A DNA stretch of 35,351 nucleotides, from the NCBI GenBank assembly GCA_944341895.1, contig CALVMB010000011.1, positions 1 to 35,351 of the forward strand, in the 5' to 3' direction. The DNA comes from an uncultured Clostridia bacterium. GTDB taxonomy: Bacteria; Bacillota; Clostridia; Christensenellales; Borkfalkiaceae. The notes under the pieces were generated by a model. The model was not told where the DNA came from. It saw only the letters and a list, made by a program, of their open reading frames with translations, and made no database searches. Each line of letters begins with the position of its first letter. Position 1 is the stretch's first letter. Of the stretch, positions 10,471 through 18,631 are shown one piece after another. The translations under genes were made by a program, and so were the position numbers.

Positions 10471-12399
10471 TCAGGGTTCAAGGGTGACTTTGATCTTGGC
10501 GGCTTTGCCGTACACGCCGCGCGAGGATTCGGGCCGAACGACAAAACAGAACGTTCCCGCCGTTTCAGGCTCAAACTGATACCCCGTTTTTGTGTCCGTC
10601 GTGAGCAGATCGAGATGCGACAAGCCTTCGCCCTCCTCGACCATGAACACTTCATACCGCCAGATATCGCCCTGCGAAGGCTGCCAAGAGAGCAACAGGC
10701 TCCCGTCCTGATAGGTCGCCGTCAGTCCTTCGGGCTTGGAAGGCGCGGCGGTGGAAAGCGGCTCCAGCGTGCTGTTGAGGTCACGCTTTTGCCAAACGGC
10801 GAATTCGTTGCAATACCCGCCGGGTAAAGCCGTCGCTTCCATGTTGATCAGGAACCCGTCCGTCATGTCGACGCAGGAAAAAGCGCTGAGTTCATTGTTA
10901 TAATAACGGTTGTTTTCGAATTGATACCAGGGAGTATCGCCCGAAACAAACACATAGCGCGGCATTTCCGCCTTAAAATCGTTGACGACGTGGTTGCCGA
11001 GGAAGCGGTTGTTTTCCCAGTTGGGCAGGCCGCCATCCAGATGATAGACATAGAACGGATACGCGCTTTCCCTGTCGTTGACGATCAGATTGTTTTCCAC
11101 GAGCAGATTTTTTGTGGCAAACATCTCGGGATCCAGGCTCTGATACACCGCGGTAAAATCGGTGATCTGCAACTGTCCTTTCTGATTGCCGAAGCACTCG
11201 TTGTTCTCGATGCGGTTATCGGCGATCACGCAATTGACGTTTGCCATGGTCGCGATGCCCGACCCCTGGTTGTTGTAGCAGTGGTTGTAGCGCACCTCGA
11301 TCTCGTTGCAGTTCCAGTCGATATCGATGCCCATCCCGTCAAACGTCATGCCTGCCGTACGGCAATCGTATATCACATTGTTGTTCATCTGACAGTTGTC
11401 GCAACTGAGCGTCATCATGCCGCAATCGCCTACCGAGACCCAGCCGTCGTCGTTCATGCCGCAACGGTACACGAGATTGCGGTTCATGGTGCTGTCGCTG
11501 CAACAGCAGATGTACATGCCGATCTGCCCGATATCGTAGACGATATTTTCATCCATGAAGATATTGCGGTAGATCTCGACGTCTGTCGCAGTCAGATTCA
11601 GATCCAAAAACCAACTCGTGATCGAAATTCCGGTCACGCCGATGTTGCTGACTTCGTTATTTTTGATATAGACGTTGCTGAGCAGATCGTGCGGTACCGC
11701 ACTGCCGTCCGATCCGTAGTTGAACTTGGAATTGATGACGATCCCGTTTGCCAGCGAACGGAACCCGCTGCCGCTGATCTTGTTGCCGAGCAGGTAAATA
11801 TTTTTGCTGTTGACGCCCTCAGCGGTATACTCGCCCTGCAACGCACCGGGAGCGGAACCGCCGTCCGAGGTACGGTCGGGCGCCTCGATGATCAGTTCCA
11901 GATTTTCCACGACGATATTGGAGACGTCCTGGAAATAGACTGCCGCCACCGATCTCGTGCGGATGGTCGCGCGCCCTTCGCCGTAACTTCCGTAGCGGAT
12001 GGGATTGTCGTCGGCTCCGCTTTTCAAGACCCGCAGGGGCGTGCCCTTAAAGACGTCGCCCGCCTTGAACAGCACCACGTCCCCGGGCTGCAGATCGAGA
12101 CGATTGACGGCGCTCACCCCGGCAAGCGGGGCGTCTTCGCTCTTCCCGTCGTTGTCTGTGCTGCCGGAAACGGAGACGTAATAGGTCGTTCCGCGGCTTT
12201 CGGGGTAGAGAGGCTGCGCTTCGGGCAGCCCTGTCTGAAACCGGAATTCCGCGTCCGCGGGAGCGGAGGCAATGTCCTCATACTGCCCGTAATCCTGCGC
12301 CCCGGAAGGGTCGTTTTTTGCGGGAGAACACCCGAACAGGCAGGACGGGATCAGACAGCCGACCATCATATACAGGAACAATTTTTTATACTTTCCCAT
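10471..12399 (-). CDS. Right-handed parallel beta-helix lipoprotein (possible polysaccharide lyase or glycan-binding)
   Basis: 642 aa, exported: the signal MGKYKKLFLYMMVGCLIPSC ends in lipobox LFGC (C24). After TTYYVSVSGSTDNDGK, a segment typical of secreted beta-helix enzymes, come many short repeats (NNVIYDC, NNEVSNIG, NRIENNEC, NNLIVND) that mark a right-handed parallel beta-helix, from about residue 90 to 480. A C-terminal fibronectin-III-like domain begins near PSKPEGLTATYQDGSLLLSW. The start at 12399 has AAGGAG 10 nt upstream and overlaps the end of the binding-protein gene by 14 nt; the ATG at 12420 lacks a site. Last gene of the leftward operon. Substrate and catalysis cannot be assigned; beta-helix lyases acting on pectin- or alginate-like glycans are the nearest known function. 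Confidence 0.8.
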   Translation of the reverse strand: MGKYKKLFLYMMVGCLIPSCLFGCSPAKNDPSGAQDYGQYEDIASAPADAEFRFQTGLPEAQPLYPESRGTTYYVSVSGSTDNDGKSEDAPLAGVSAVNRLDLQPGDVVLFKAGDVFKGTPLRVLKSGADDNPIRYGSYGEGRATIRTRSVAAVYFQDVSNIVVENLELIIEAPDRTSDGGSAPGALQGEYTAEGVNSKNIYLLGNKISGSGFRSLANGIVINSKFNYGSDGSAVPHDLLSNVYIKNNEVSNIGVTGISITSWFLDLNLTATDVEIYRNIFMDENIVYDIGQIGMYICCCSDSTMNRNLVYRCGMNDDGWVSVGDCGMMTLSCDNCQMNNNVIYDCRTAGMTFDGMGIDIDWNCNEIEVRYNHCYNNQGSGIATMANVNCVIADNRIENNECFGNQKGQLQITDFTAVYQSLDPEMFATKNLLVENNLIVNDRESAYPFYVYHLDGGLPNWENNRFLGNHVVNDFKAEMPRYVFVSGDTPWYQFENNRYYNNELSAFSCVDMTDGFLINMEATALPGGYCNEFAVWQKRDLNSTLEPLSTAAPSKPEGLTATYQDGSLLLSWQPSQGDIWRYEVFMVEEGEGLSHLDLLTTDTKTGYQFEPETAGTFCFVVRPESSRGVYGKAAKIKVTLEP

Positions 12400-14074
12400 C
12401 CGGATACAACTCCTTGGCACTGGCGTTCATGGCGGCAACATAGTTGCTGCCTTTCAGTTCGTAGTACTTGACAAAATCATCCCAGATCTTTTCGCGCGTT
12501 GCCGCTTTTTCTTCGGCAGAACCGCTGATCTTGGTCACGATCTGTTTGAAAGCAATCGCCGTTTTGTCCTCCAGTTCCGCCTGCACGGTGGCAAAGCTCG
12601 AATTGACGGAAACAAAGGTCAGCTCGTCGCGGATCATATACTTGGGATCCCACGCCGTCATCAGCTGGTCGGTCACTTCCGGCTGCGGGCGCGGATCGTT
12701 GGTGAATACGGTTTCCCAGGAAGCAAGCCCTTTCAGGCGGTAAACGCCCCACGCGACCGTATTGTCGACCAGCGTCTTCTGCCTGCCTTTCTGATCCAGC
12801 GGAAGCAGGCTCTTTTTCACGCCGTCTGCGCCCACTTCATAGTGCCGCCCCTCGATGCCCCACGTGAGCAGGGTGTCGCCTTCGGGCGAAAGAATGTAAT
12901 TGAGCAGATCGAGGATGACCCTCTTCTTGTTTTCGGAAATATCGTTGTTGATCGCCATGTACCCGTAATTGTTCACGGCGCCCAGGACGCGCTTGACGCC
13001 GTCCCTGCCCGTCACGACGGGCATGCCGCGCACGATGTCGGACATGGTCTTGGAATTTGCGACTTTGCCGAGGAACCCTTCCATCGAGTCCACGACGCCC
13101 GAGCCCATGGTCGCCGTGCAGTTGCTGACCACTACGCCCGCCTTGCCGTTGACGAAGTTGTTTTTTGCCGCATCGAAGGTCGCGGTCGTGTTATAGTCGG
13201 AATTGATGAAGCCGCGGTCATACATATCCGCCATGAACATGACGGCATCGTGCATGTTGTCCGAAATATCTTCGGGGACCCATCCGCCGTTTCCGTCCGG
13301 CGCCCAGCCCTGGTGGAAGGCGTTGAACATGTTCAGCACGGGATACCACCAGAACACGCCCTCATCCTTGCAGAGGCTGTATCCGTATGTATCTTTCTGT
13401 CCGTTCCCGTCCGGATCCCCTTCCGTGAACCCTTCGAGCAGGTCATAGAAGTTGAGATAGTTGAAATCGGGATCTTCGGGATCTTTGAGCGGACGGCCGC
13501 TGGACGGCGTCCAGTTTTTGTTGACGAGTGCCTGATACCAGTCGCGGCGGTAGAACATGGCGATCTCCGTCGTCAGGGCGCCCGATTCGGCATTGTTATG
13601 CACGATGATGGGATAACTGTACAATTTCCCTTTCAGGAAACTTTTGACTTCCTCTTGCGTTCCCAGCGCCGTGAAGGCATTTTTCAGGTACGGATAATCG
13701 TCCAGGTAGGGTTCATAATCCATCAGATACGCCGAGTCGATCCAGTTGGAATAGGCGGGCTCGTCTTTGAAATGGATAAACATGTCGGGCACGTCGCCGC
13801 CGCCGATCAACTGGTTGAGCAGCGTGGGCGAGTTCGCGACCGTTGTCGTTTCGATCTTGAGATCGATGTTGAATTTATTTTCGACGATCTCGAGAATATC
13901 CGCCGTATCCTGGCTCGGGCTGATCAGCGGGTCCATGTCGTGGCCGTACACGTTGATGATCAGCCTGCCGTCTTCGTTGTATTCGTCCGGGACCTCGAAC
14001 GACTTCTTGCCCGTGCACGCGCAGATCCCGAGCAACATTGCGCAGGTCAAAAACAGCACCAAAAATCTTTTCAT
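12386..14074 (-). CDS. ABC transporter extracellular solute-binding lipoprotein (LipO-like)
   Basis: 562 aa with signal MKRFLVLFLTCAMLLGICAC and lipobox cysteine C20. The mature part resembles the large family 1 sugar-binding lipoproteins associated with LplB/LplC permeases: LINVYGHDMDPL near the start, PDMFIHFKDEPAYSNWID, YPIIVHNNAES, FYRRDWYQALVNKNW and GYSLCKDEGVFWWYP. GGGAGGAAA precedes the ATG. It is encoded 16 nt downstream of permease 2, giving a complete import module without its own ATPase. Such systems normally share a genome-encoded MsmX-like ATPase (family knowledge). Substrate likely an oligosaccharide. Confidence 0.88.
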   Translation of the reverse strand: MKRFLVLFLTCAMLLGICACTGKKSFEVPDEYNEDGRLIINVYGHDMDPLISPSQDTADILEIVENKFNIDLKIETTTVANSPTLLNQLIGGGDVPDMFIHFKDEPAYSNWIDSAYLMDYEPYLDDYPYLKNAFTALGTQEEVKSFLKGKLYSYPIIVHNNAESGALTTEIAMFYRRDWYQALVNKNWTPSSGRPLKDPEDPDFNYLNFYDLLEGFTEGDPDGNGQKDTYGYSLCKDEGVFWWYPVLNMFNAFHQGWAPDGNGGWVPEDISDNMHDAVMFMADMYDRGFINSDYNTTATFDAAKNNFVNGKAGVVVSNCTATMGSGVVDSMEGFLGKVANSKTMSDIVRGMPVVTGRDGVKRVLGAVNNYGYMAINNDISENKKRVILDLLNYILSPEGDTLLTWGIEGRHYEVGADGVKKSLLPLDQKGRQKTLVDNTVAWGVYRLKGLASWETVFTNDPRPQPEVTDQLMTAWDPKYMIRDELTFVSVNSSFATVQAELEDKTAIAFKQIVTKISGSAEEKAATREKIWDDFVKYYELKGSNYVAAMNASAKELYPDGKV

Positions 14075-14090
14075 CTTTTTCCTCCCGATT

Positions 14091-14990
14091 TTAATCTTTG
14101 AGCGAACCGATCATGACGCCCTTGACGAAATGCTTCTGAAAGAACGGGTAGACGATCATGACAGGAACGATAGTGACGACAATGGCGGCGAACTGGATAC
14201 TCTTGCCGATGACCTGTACCTGCCCGCCGATGGTATCGTTGGAACCTCGGCTCTTATCGATGATCACCTGCAGCGCATACGCCAGCGGGCGTTTATCCAG
14301 ATCGGTGATGTACAGCATCGCCGTATACCAGTTGTTCCACTGCCCCACCGCGATGAACAGGGCAATGGTCGCCAGGATTGCGCCCGAAAGAGGCAGGACG
14401 ATGCGCAAAAAGATCTGCGCGTTGCCCGCCCCGTCGATGCGGGCAGCCTCTTCCAGATCCTTGGGGAATCCGACAAAATAACTGCGGATGATCAGCATGT
14501 TGAACACGCTCAGAAAGGACGGGATGATCATGACGGCAAGTTTGTTGCGCAGGCCCAGGTCGCGGATGACCAAATAATACGGGATGAGCCCGCCGCCGAA
14601 ATACATTGTGAAAACAAAGTAGAACAGCAAAAACTTTTTGCCGGGAAGGTTCTTTCTGGAAAGGGTATAGGCGGTGCACACGGTGATCGCCAGTTGGTAG
14701 ACGGTATCGATGACGGTGATGAGCACCGAATTGAAGAACGCGCGCCCGAAATTGTACACGCTGTCCGTAAAGATGGCGACATATCCGCTGAACTGAAAGG
14801 CCTGCGGCCAGAGCGCGAGTTTGTTCTGGATGATGTCCAGATCGGACATCATGGATTTGACGACGATCATCCAGAACGGATAGACGACCAGCAGGCACAT
14901 GACCGCCAGGCTCACGCCGTTGAGGATGAACAGCGTCCAGTCCAGCGGACCGCGCTTCATGCCGTGCGTTTTGATGCGGAAGTTTTTCAT
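14091..14990 (-). CDS. Carbohydrate ABC transporter permease (LplC/CUT1 type)
   Basis: 299 aa with about six membrane segments, starting LDWTLFILNGVSLAVMCLLVVYPFWMIV. The EAA loop is EEAARIDGAGNAQIFLRIVLPLS, where the coupling helix contacts the ATPase. It ends GVMIGSLKD, typical of LplC-like permeases. The start at 14990 shares one base with the stop of permease 1 (TGATG) and has GGAGGGG upstream; the ATG at 15014 lies inside permease 1. It forms a heterodimer with permease 1 for oligosaccharide uptake. Confidence 0.92.
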   Translation of the reverse strand: MKNFRIKTHGMKRGPLDWTLFILNGVSLAVMCLLVVYPFWMIVVKSMMSDLDIIQNKLALWPQAFQFSGYVAIFTDSVYNFGRAFFNSVLITVIDTVYQLAITVCTAYTLSRKNLPGKKFLLFYFVFTMYFGGGLIPYYLVIRDLGLRNKLAVMIIPSFLSVFNMLIIRSYFVGFPKDLEEAARIDGAGNAQIFLRIVLPLSGAILATIALFIAVGQWNNWYTAMLYITDLDKRPLAYALQVIIDKSRGSNDTIGGQVQVIGKSIQFAAIVVTIVPVMIVYPFFQKHFVKGVMIGSLKD

Positions 14991-15910
14991 CAGTACATCC
15001 CCTCCCCGCCGCACAGACGGACCGCTTTGTTTGCGATCAGCAGCAGCGTAATGTTGATGAGGTTGATGAACAGACCGATCGCCGTGCCCTGGGCAAACCG
15101 CCCCGCGGCAACGCCGTAGCGGTACAGGAAGGTATCGATGACGTCGATGCGGTCGTAGATGAGTTCGTTGTACAGGTTATAGATCTGGTCGAAGTTGCCG
15201 CCCACCAGCCCGCCGACGCGCAGGATCAGCATGATCGAGACGGTAGGCATGATGCAGGGCAACGTGATGGAAAAGAATTTGCGCACGGTATTTGCGCCGT
15301 CGATGGATGCGGCATCGTACAGTTCGGGGTTGATGCCGACCAGCGCCGCGAGGTAAATGATGGCTCCCCAGCCCGTCTCCTTCCACAGATCGGACAAAAC
15401 TACCAGCGCGAGCGCCGCGTTGCCGTCGCTGAGCACGTTTGCGTTTTCCAATCCCAACTTGGTCAAAAGTTCGTAGATGGGCCCGTCGCTGTCCAAAAGC
15501 GCAAAAATGATGCCCGTGATGACCACCCAGGACAGAAAATGCGGAAGATACAGGATGGTCTGCACGGTACTGCGGATAAACTTGGTGCGCACGGCGTTGA
15601 TCATGACGGCGAGCAAAATGGGCGCAGGAAAGCCGACCACCAGTTTCAGAATATTGATGATGAACGTATTGCGGAAAGAGATCCAGAACTGATCGACTTC
15701 AAAGATCTCCTTAAAGTTGGCAAAACCGACCCACGGGCTGCCCCAGATGCCGAGACGGAAATTGTAATCCTTGAACGCAAGAATGATGCCGTACATCGGC
15801 TTATAGGCAAAGATGAACAGCAGAACGACCGCGGGAGCGATGATTATGTAGAAAAACCGATTTTTCCAAATCGTTCGGCCCAACTTTTTGATCTTACTTT
15901 TCCCCGACAT
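14990..15910 (-). CDS. Carbohydrate ABC transporter permease (LplB/CUT1 type)
   Basis: 306 aa with about six membrane segments: KNRFFYIIIAPAVVLLFIFAYKPMYG at the N-terminus and INLINITLLLIAN at the C-terminus. The EAA loop is ELYDAASIDGANTVRKFFSITLP. PMYGIILAFKDYN is characteristic of LplB-like permeases. The start at 15910 has AAGG and a GGGAGGGGG run upstream and removes an unlikely N-terminal extension. First gene of the transport part of the operon, 56 nt after the response-regulator gene with a -10 box between them. Confidence 0.92.
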   Translation of the reverse strand: MSGKSKIKKLGRTIWKNRFFYIIIAPAVVLLFIFAYKPMYGIILAFKDYNFRLGIWGSPWVGFANFKEIFEVDQFWISFRNTFIINILKLVVGFPAPILLAVMINAVRTKFIRSTVQTILYLPHFLSWVVITGIIFALLDSDGPIYELLTKLGLENANVLSDGNAALALVVLSDLWKETGWGAIIYLAALVGINPELYDAASIDGANTVRKFFSITLPCIMPTVSIMLILRVGGLVGGNFDQIYNLYNELIYDRIDVIDTFLYRYGVAAGRFAQGTAIGLFINLINITLLLIANKAVRLCGGEGMY

Positions 15911-15935
15911 GATCCTTTTTCCCCCTCCCGTCCGT

Positions 15936-15941
15936 ATTATA
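15936..15941 (-). promoter_or_regulatory. Candidate -10 box of the transporter operon
   Basis: TATAAT on the minus strand between the response-regulator gene and permease 1, with no recognisable -35 at 16-18 nt. A -10 without a -35 suits activation by a bound regulator, for which the AraC-type response regulator encoded just upstream is the natural candidate (inference). Confidence 0.5.
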
Positions 15942-15966
15942 CCACACCTGTCGGCGGAGGAAAATG

Positions 15967-16749
15967 TCACTTTCCTTTCTTTGCTTGTGATTTTTTAACA
16001 TTATTCGCCCTGTATTCCCTGGGCGAACACCCCATATATTTTTTGAAGATCTTGCTGAACTGGTAATAATCGGCATATCCGACCGCCCAGCCCGCTTCTT
16101 TGAGACTGACCTCCCCGGCGGCGATGAGCGCCGCGGCCTTATTCATGCGGTAACGCACGACGTAATCGATAAAACTGCATCCCGTACTGTTTTTGAACAG
16201 CCTGCTCAGGTAAACCACGGTGTAATGGTATTTTTCGGCATAGTCGGTGAGCGAAATGCGGTCCTTGTAGTTGCGTTCGATATGTTCGAGCATGTCGCGC
16301 ACGACGTCCGACCGCACTTCCGGCGGTTCCTCCTGCGGCGCCCGCCCGTCCTGCGGCGCGCCCTCCCGCTCCGCGCCGTCCAACTCCTCCTTCATCCGCA
16401 AAAGCAGTTCTTTGAGGCGTTCTTCCTGCACCGGTTTGGTAAGATATGCTTTCGCACCGAGATCGATCGCGCGCACGGCATAATCAAATTTATCGTACGC
16501 GCTCAGAAAACAGATGACCGCACGCACGCCTGCCCGGCGCAGGCGCTCCGCAAGCGACAGTCCGCTCATCCCCTGCATGTTCACGTCCAGGATGACGACG
16601 TCGGGCTGCATTTCGGCGATCTCCCGCTCTGCCGCGGCGGGATCGTACGCCCAGCCGACGATCTCATACCCGAAAGACTGCCAGTCGATCAGGATCTGCA
16701 ATTCGCGGATCACATAACTCTCGTCATCCACAAGATACACTTTATACAT
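15967..16749 (-). CDS. Response regulator with AraC-type DNA-binding domain (YesN-like)
   Basis: 260 aa. The N-terminal receiver has D8-D9 in YLVDDE, the phosphoacceptor D55 in VVILDVNMQGM and the lysine in YLTKPVQEE. The C-terminal AraC/XylS domain has two helix-turn-helix units: ISLTDYAEKYHYTVVYLSRLFK and VSLKEAGWAVGYADYYQFSKIFKK, followed by GCSPREYR. The start at 16749 has GGGGGAGGAG upstream and overlaps the kinase stop by 8 nt; the ATG at 16779 would extend into the kinase gene. Partner of the kinase below, likely activating the transporter operon that follows. Confidence 0.93.
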   Translation of the reverse strand: MYKVYLVDDESYVIRELQILIDWQSFGYEIVGWAYDPAAAEREIAEMQPDVVILDVNMQGMSGLSLAERLRRAGVRAVICFLSAYDKFDYAVRAIDLGAKAYLTKPVQEERLKELLLRMKEELDGAEREGAPQDGRAPQEEPPEVRSDVVRDMLEHIERNYKDRISLTDYAEKYHYTVVYLSRLFKNSTGCSFIDYVVRYRMNKAAALIAAGEVSLKEAGWAVGYADYYQFSKIFKKYMGCSPREYRANNVKKSQAKKGK

Positions 16750-18466
16750 CCGTCTCCTCCCCCTGCACGATCCGAACAAGGACGGTCACTTTGAATCCCT
16801 TGCCCTCTTCGCTGTCCAGTTCCAGCGTTCCCTGTGCGGACGGCACGATGCGCAGGCGCCTGTCGATATTGCGCAGCGCGATGCCGTCCGAACCCGACTG
16901 CGCACCCGCCGACAGAAGATTTGCGCGCAGCGCCTCCAACTTGTGCGCGGGAACGCCGCACCCGTCGTCCTGCACTTCGATGCGCAGCATTTCGCCCTGC
17001 TGCGCCGCGCGAATGGCGATCGTGCCCTTTTCGCCGCTGAATCCGTGCGCGTAGCAGTTTTCCACGATGGGTTGCAGGATGAATTTGGGAATGCGCACGT
17101 CGAGGCAATCCTCGGCGATCTCCATGGTCACGGCAATGCCGGGGCGGCGCAGCGTCTGTATCCTCAGATACGCGGCCAGCGAATCCAATTCCTCGCGCAG
17201 CAACACGATATCCTTTGTGCTCAGCGTGTACCGCATGACTTCGCACATGGAATCGATGCAGGACGACGCCTTTTTGCTCTCCCCCGTATTGACAAATGCG
17301 CGGATCAGTCCGAAAGTGTTGAACATGAAATGCTTGTTGATCTGCGAATTGAGGTATTTGAGCAGGTATTCGTTTTTTTCCAGTTTCAGTTGCAGGGAAG
17401 CGACCTCGGCATCCACGACCTGGCTGTTCAGGTCGTTGATCGCATCCATCATGGAATTGAACCGCTCGGCAACTTTGTTGATCTCCGCATCCTTGCCGTA
17501 CGGCATCTTCTGCCGCAGATCGCCCGCCTCGATCTTGCGGAACGTTTCCTGAAAAAGATAATATTGTTTGGAATGAAAATAATTGAACAGAAGCATGCAA
17601 AGCGAAAAGAGGCACATGAGAAGCAGCATTTCCGCGATAAAGGCGATGGCGGTGCCCCCGAAGGTGGACCATACCGTGCCCGCGTTATACAGGGTGAGCA
17701 ATTTCCAGCCGAAATTTTCGAGCGGATAAGCGACTGACTTTCCCTGCGGCACGAATACGCCGCCTTCGACCGAACTTTCGATCCCGCCCGCAAACACCGC
17801 GTTCATCTGCGCGTCCGCAATGCCGGCAGCGGCACCCGTCACTTCCATGTCGTTCACGCTTTCGAACAAAGCATTGACGTTGACGATTACGGCGCCCAAC
17901 CCGACGGGTTTTAGGTAGTTATCGTCCAGCATGCCCGTCACCACGCGCGTGAATGCCATGAACATATCGCCCTGTCGGGTGACGATGCCCAACTTGCCGC
18001 GGCGGTTTTCGGGCGCCGCGGCAAAGGCTTCGAAAGACTCGCGTTTGTCCGTCATGAATACAGCCGTGCTGCCCTGGATAATGTAGTTATCAAAACGCAT
18101 GCCGCCACCGTCGTCGAACGGCCAGAAATAGACGTCGACGATCAGAGAGGAAAACGTGACCATCTGCGCAAAGATATTGCTGATCGCCTCATAGTATTGC
18201 TGGTTGTCGGCATCGTCCAGATGCTTCAATGCTTCCTGAAATTCGGCGTTGAGAAAGATCTGCGAGCTGAACCGCGAAATATTGAGGACCTTGTAGTCCA
18301 CGTCGTCCGCCACCGATTCCGAAAGCATTTCGATCTGCCGTTCCAGCCCTGCCGCATTGGCGCGGTACAGAATGATCAGCACCGCGCCCGTGCAGACGAC
18401 CAAAAACAGTGCCAGTATGACGGCGTTGTACCGTACAAGTTTCCGAATGCCGTTTGCTTTTTTCAT
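16742..18466 (-). CDS. Sensor histidine kinase (YesM/LytS-type, HisKA_7TM-less)
   Basis: 574 aa. Membrane helix 1 at about 14-35, an extracytoplasmic sensor region at about 36-270, helix 2 at about 271-295, a HAMP linker, then the His_kinase domain with INKHFMFNT (phosphoacceptor H379; the family usually reads INPHFLYNT) and a C-terminal HATPase (PIVENCYAHGF, VQDDGCGVP, GIALRNIDRRL). In this family such kinases sense extracellular carbohydrates or cell-envelope cues. The stop overlaps the regulator start, as expected for a cognate pair. Its promoter is enclosed by a 13-bp inverted repeat (18487-18543). Confidence 0.93.
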   Translation of the reverse strand: MKKANGIRKLVRYNAVILALFLVVCTGAVLIILYRANAAGLERQIEMLSESVADDVDYKVLNISRFSSQIFLNAEFQEALKHLDDADNQQYYEAISNIFAQMVTFSSLIVDVYFWPFDDGGGMRFDNYIIQGSTAVFMTDKRESFEAFAAAPENRRGKLGIVTRQGDMFMAFTRVVTGMLDDNYLKPVGLGAVIVNVNALFESVNDMEVTGAAAGIADAQMNAVFAGGIESSVEGGVFVPQGKSVAYPLENFGWKLLTLYNAGTVWSTFGGTAIAFIAEMLLLMCLFSLCMLLFNYFHSKQYYLFQETFRKIEAGDLRQKMPYGKDAEINKVAERFNSMMDAINDLNSQVVDAEVASLQLKLEKNEYLLKYLNSQINKHFMFNTFGLIRAFVNTGESKKASSCIDSMCEVMRYTLSTKDIVLLREELDSLAAYLRIQTLRRPGIAVTMEIAEDCLDVRIPKFILQPIVENCYAHGFSGEKGTIAIRAAQQGEMLRIEVQDDGCGVPAHKLEALRANLLSAGAQSGSDGIALRNIDRRLRIVPSAQGTLELDSEEGKGFKVTVLVRIVQGEETDV

Positions 18467-18486
18467 TCTCTTTCCGCCTCACAGAA

Positions 18487-18543
18487 AAAATACACTCTCT
18501 TACAGTATAACACATTCGCCATACGGTGTCGAGAGTGTATTTT
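18487..18543 (-). promoter_or_regulatory. Kinase/regulator promoter flanked by inverted 13-mers
   Basis: On the minus strand TCGACA (18532-18527) and TATACT (18509-18504) are 17 nt apart. The 13-mer AAAATACACTCTC (18487-18499) and its exact complement (18531-18543) flank the promoter, with centres 44 bp apart. One arm overlaps the -35 by 2 nt and the other covers the predicted start site. It looks like a paired operator; the binding protein is unknown. Confidence 0.65.
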
Positions 18544-18631
18544 CGGCTTTTTGAAACACGTCATCGTGCAGGATACCGATTGTAATGCCCGCAAAGGGGC
18601 ACGCCGACGATGCGGACGTGCCCGATCACCG

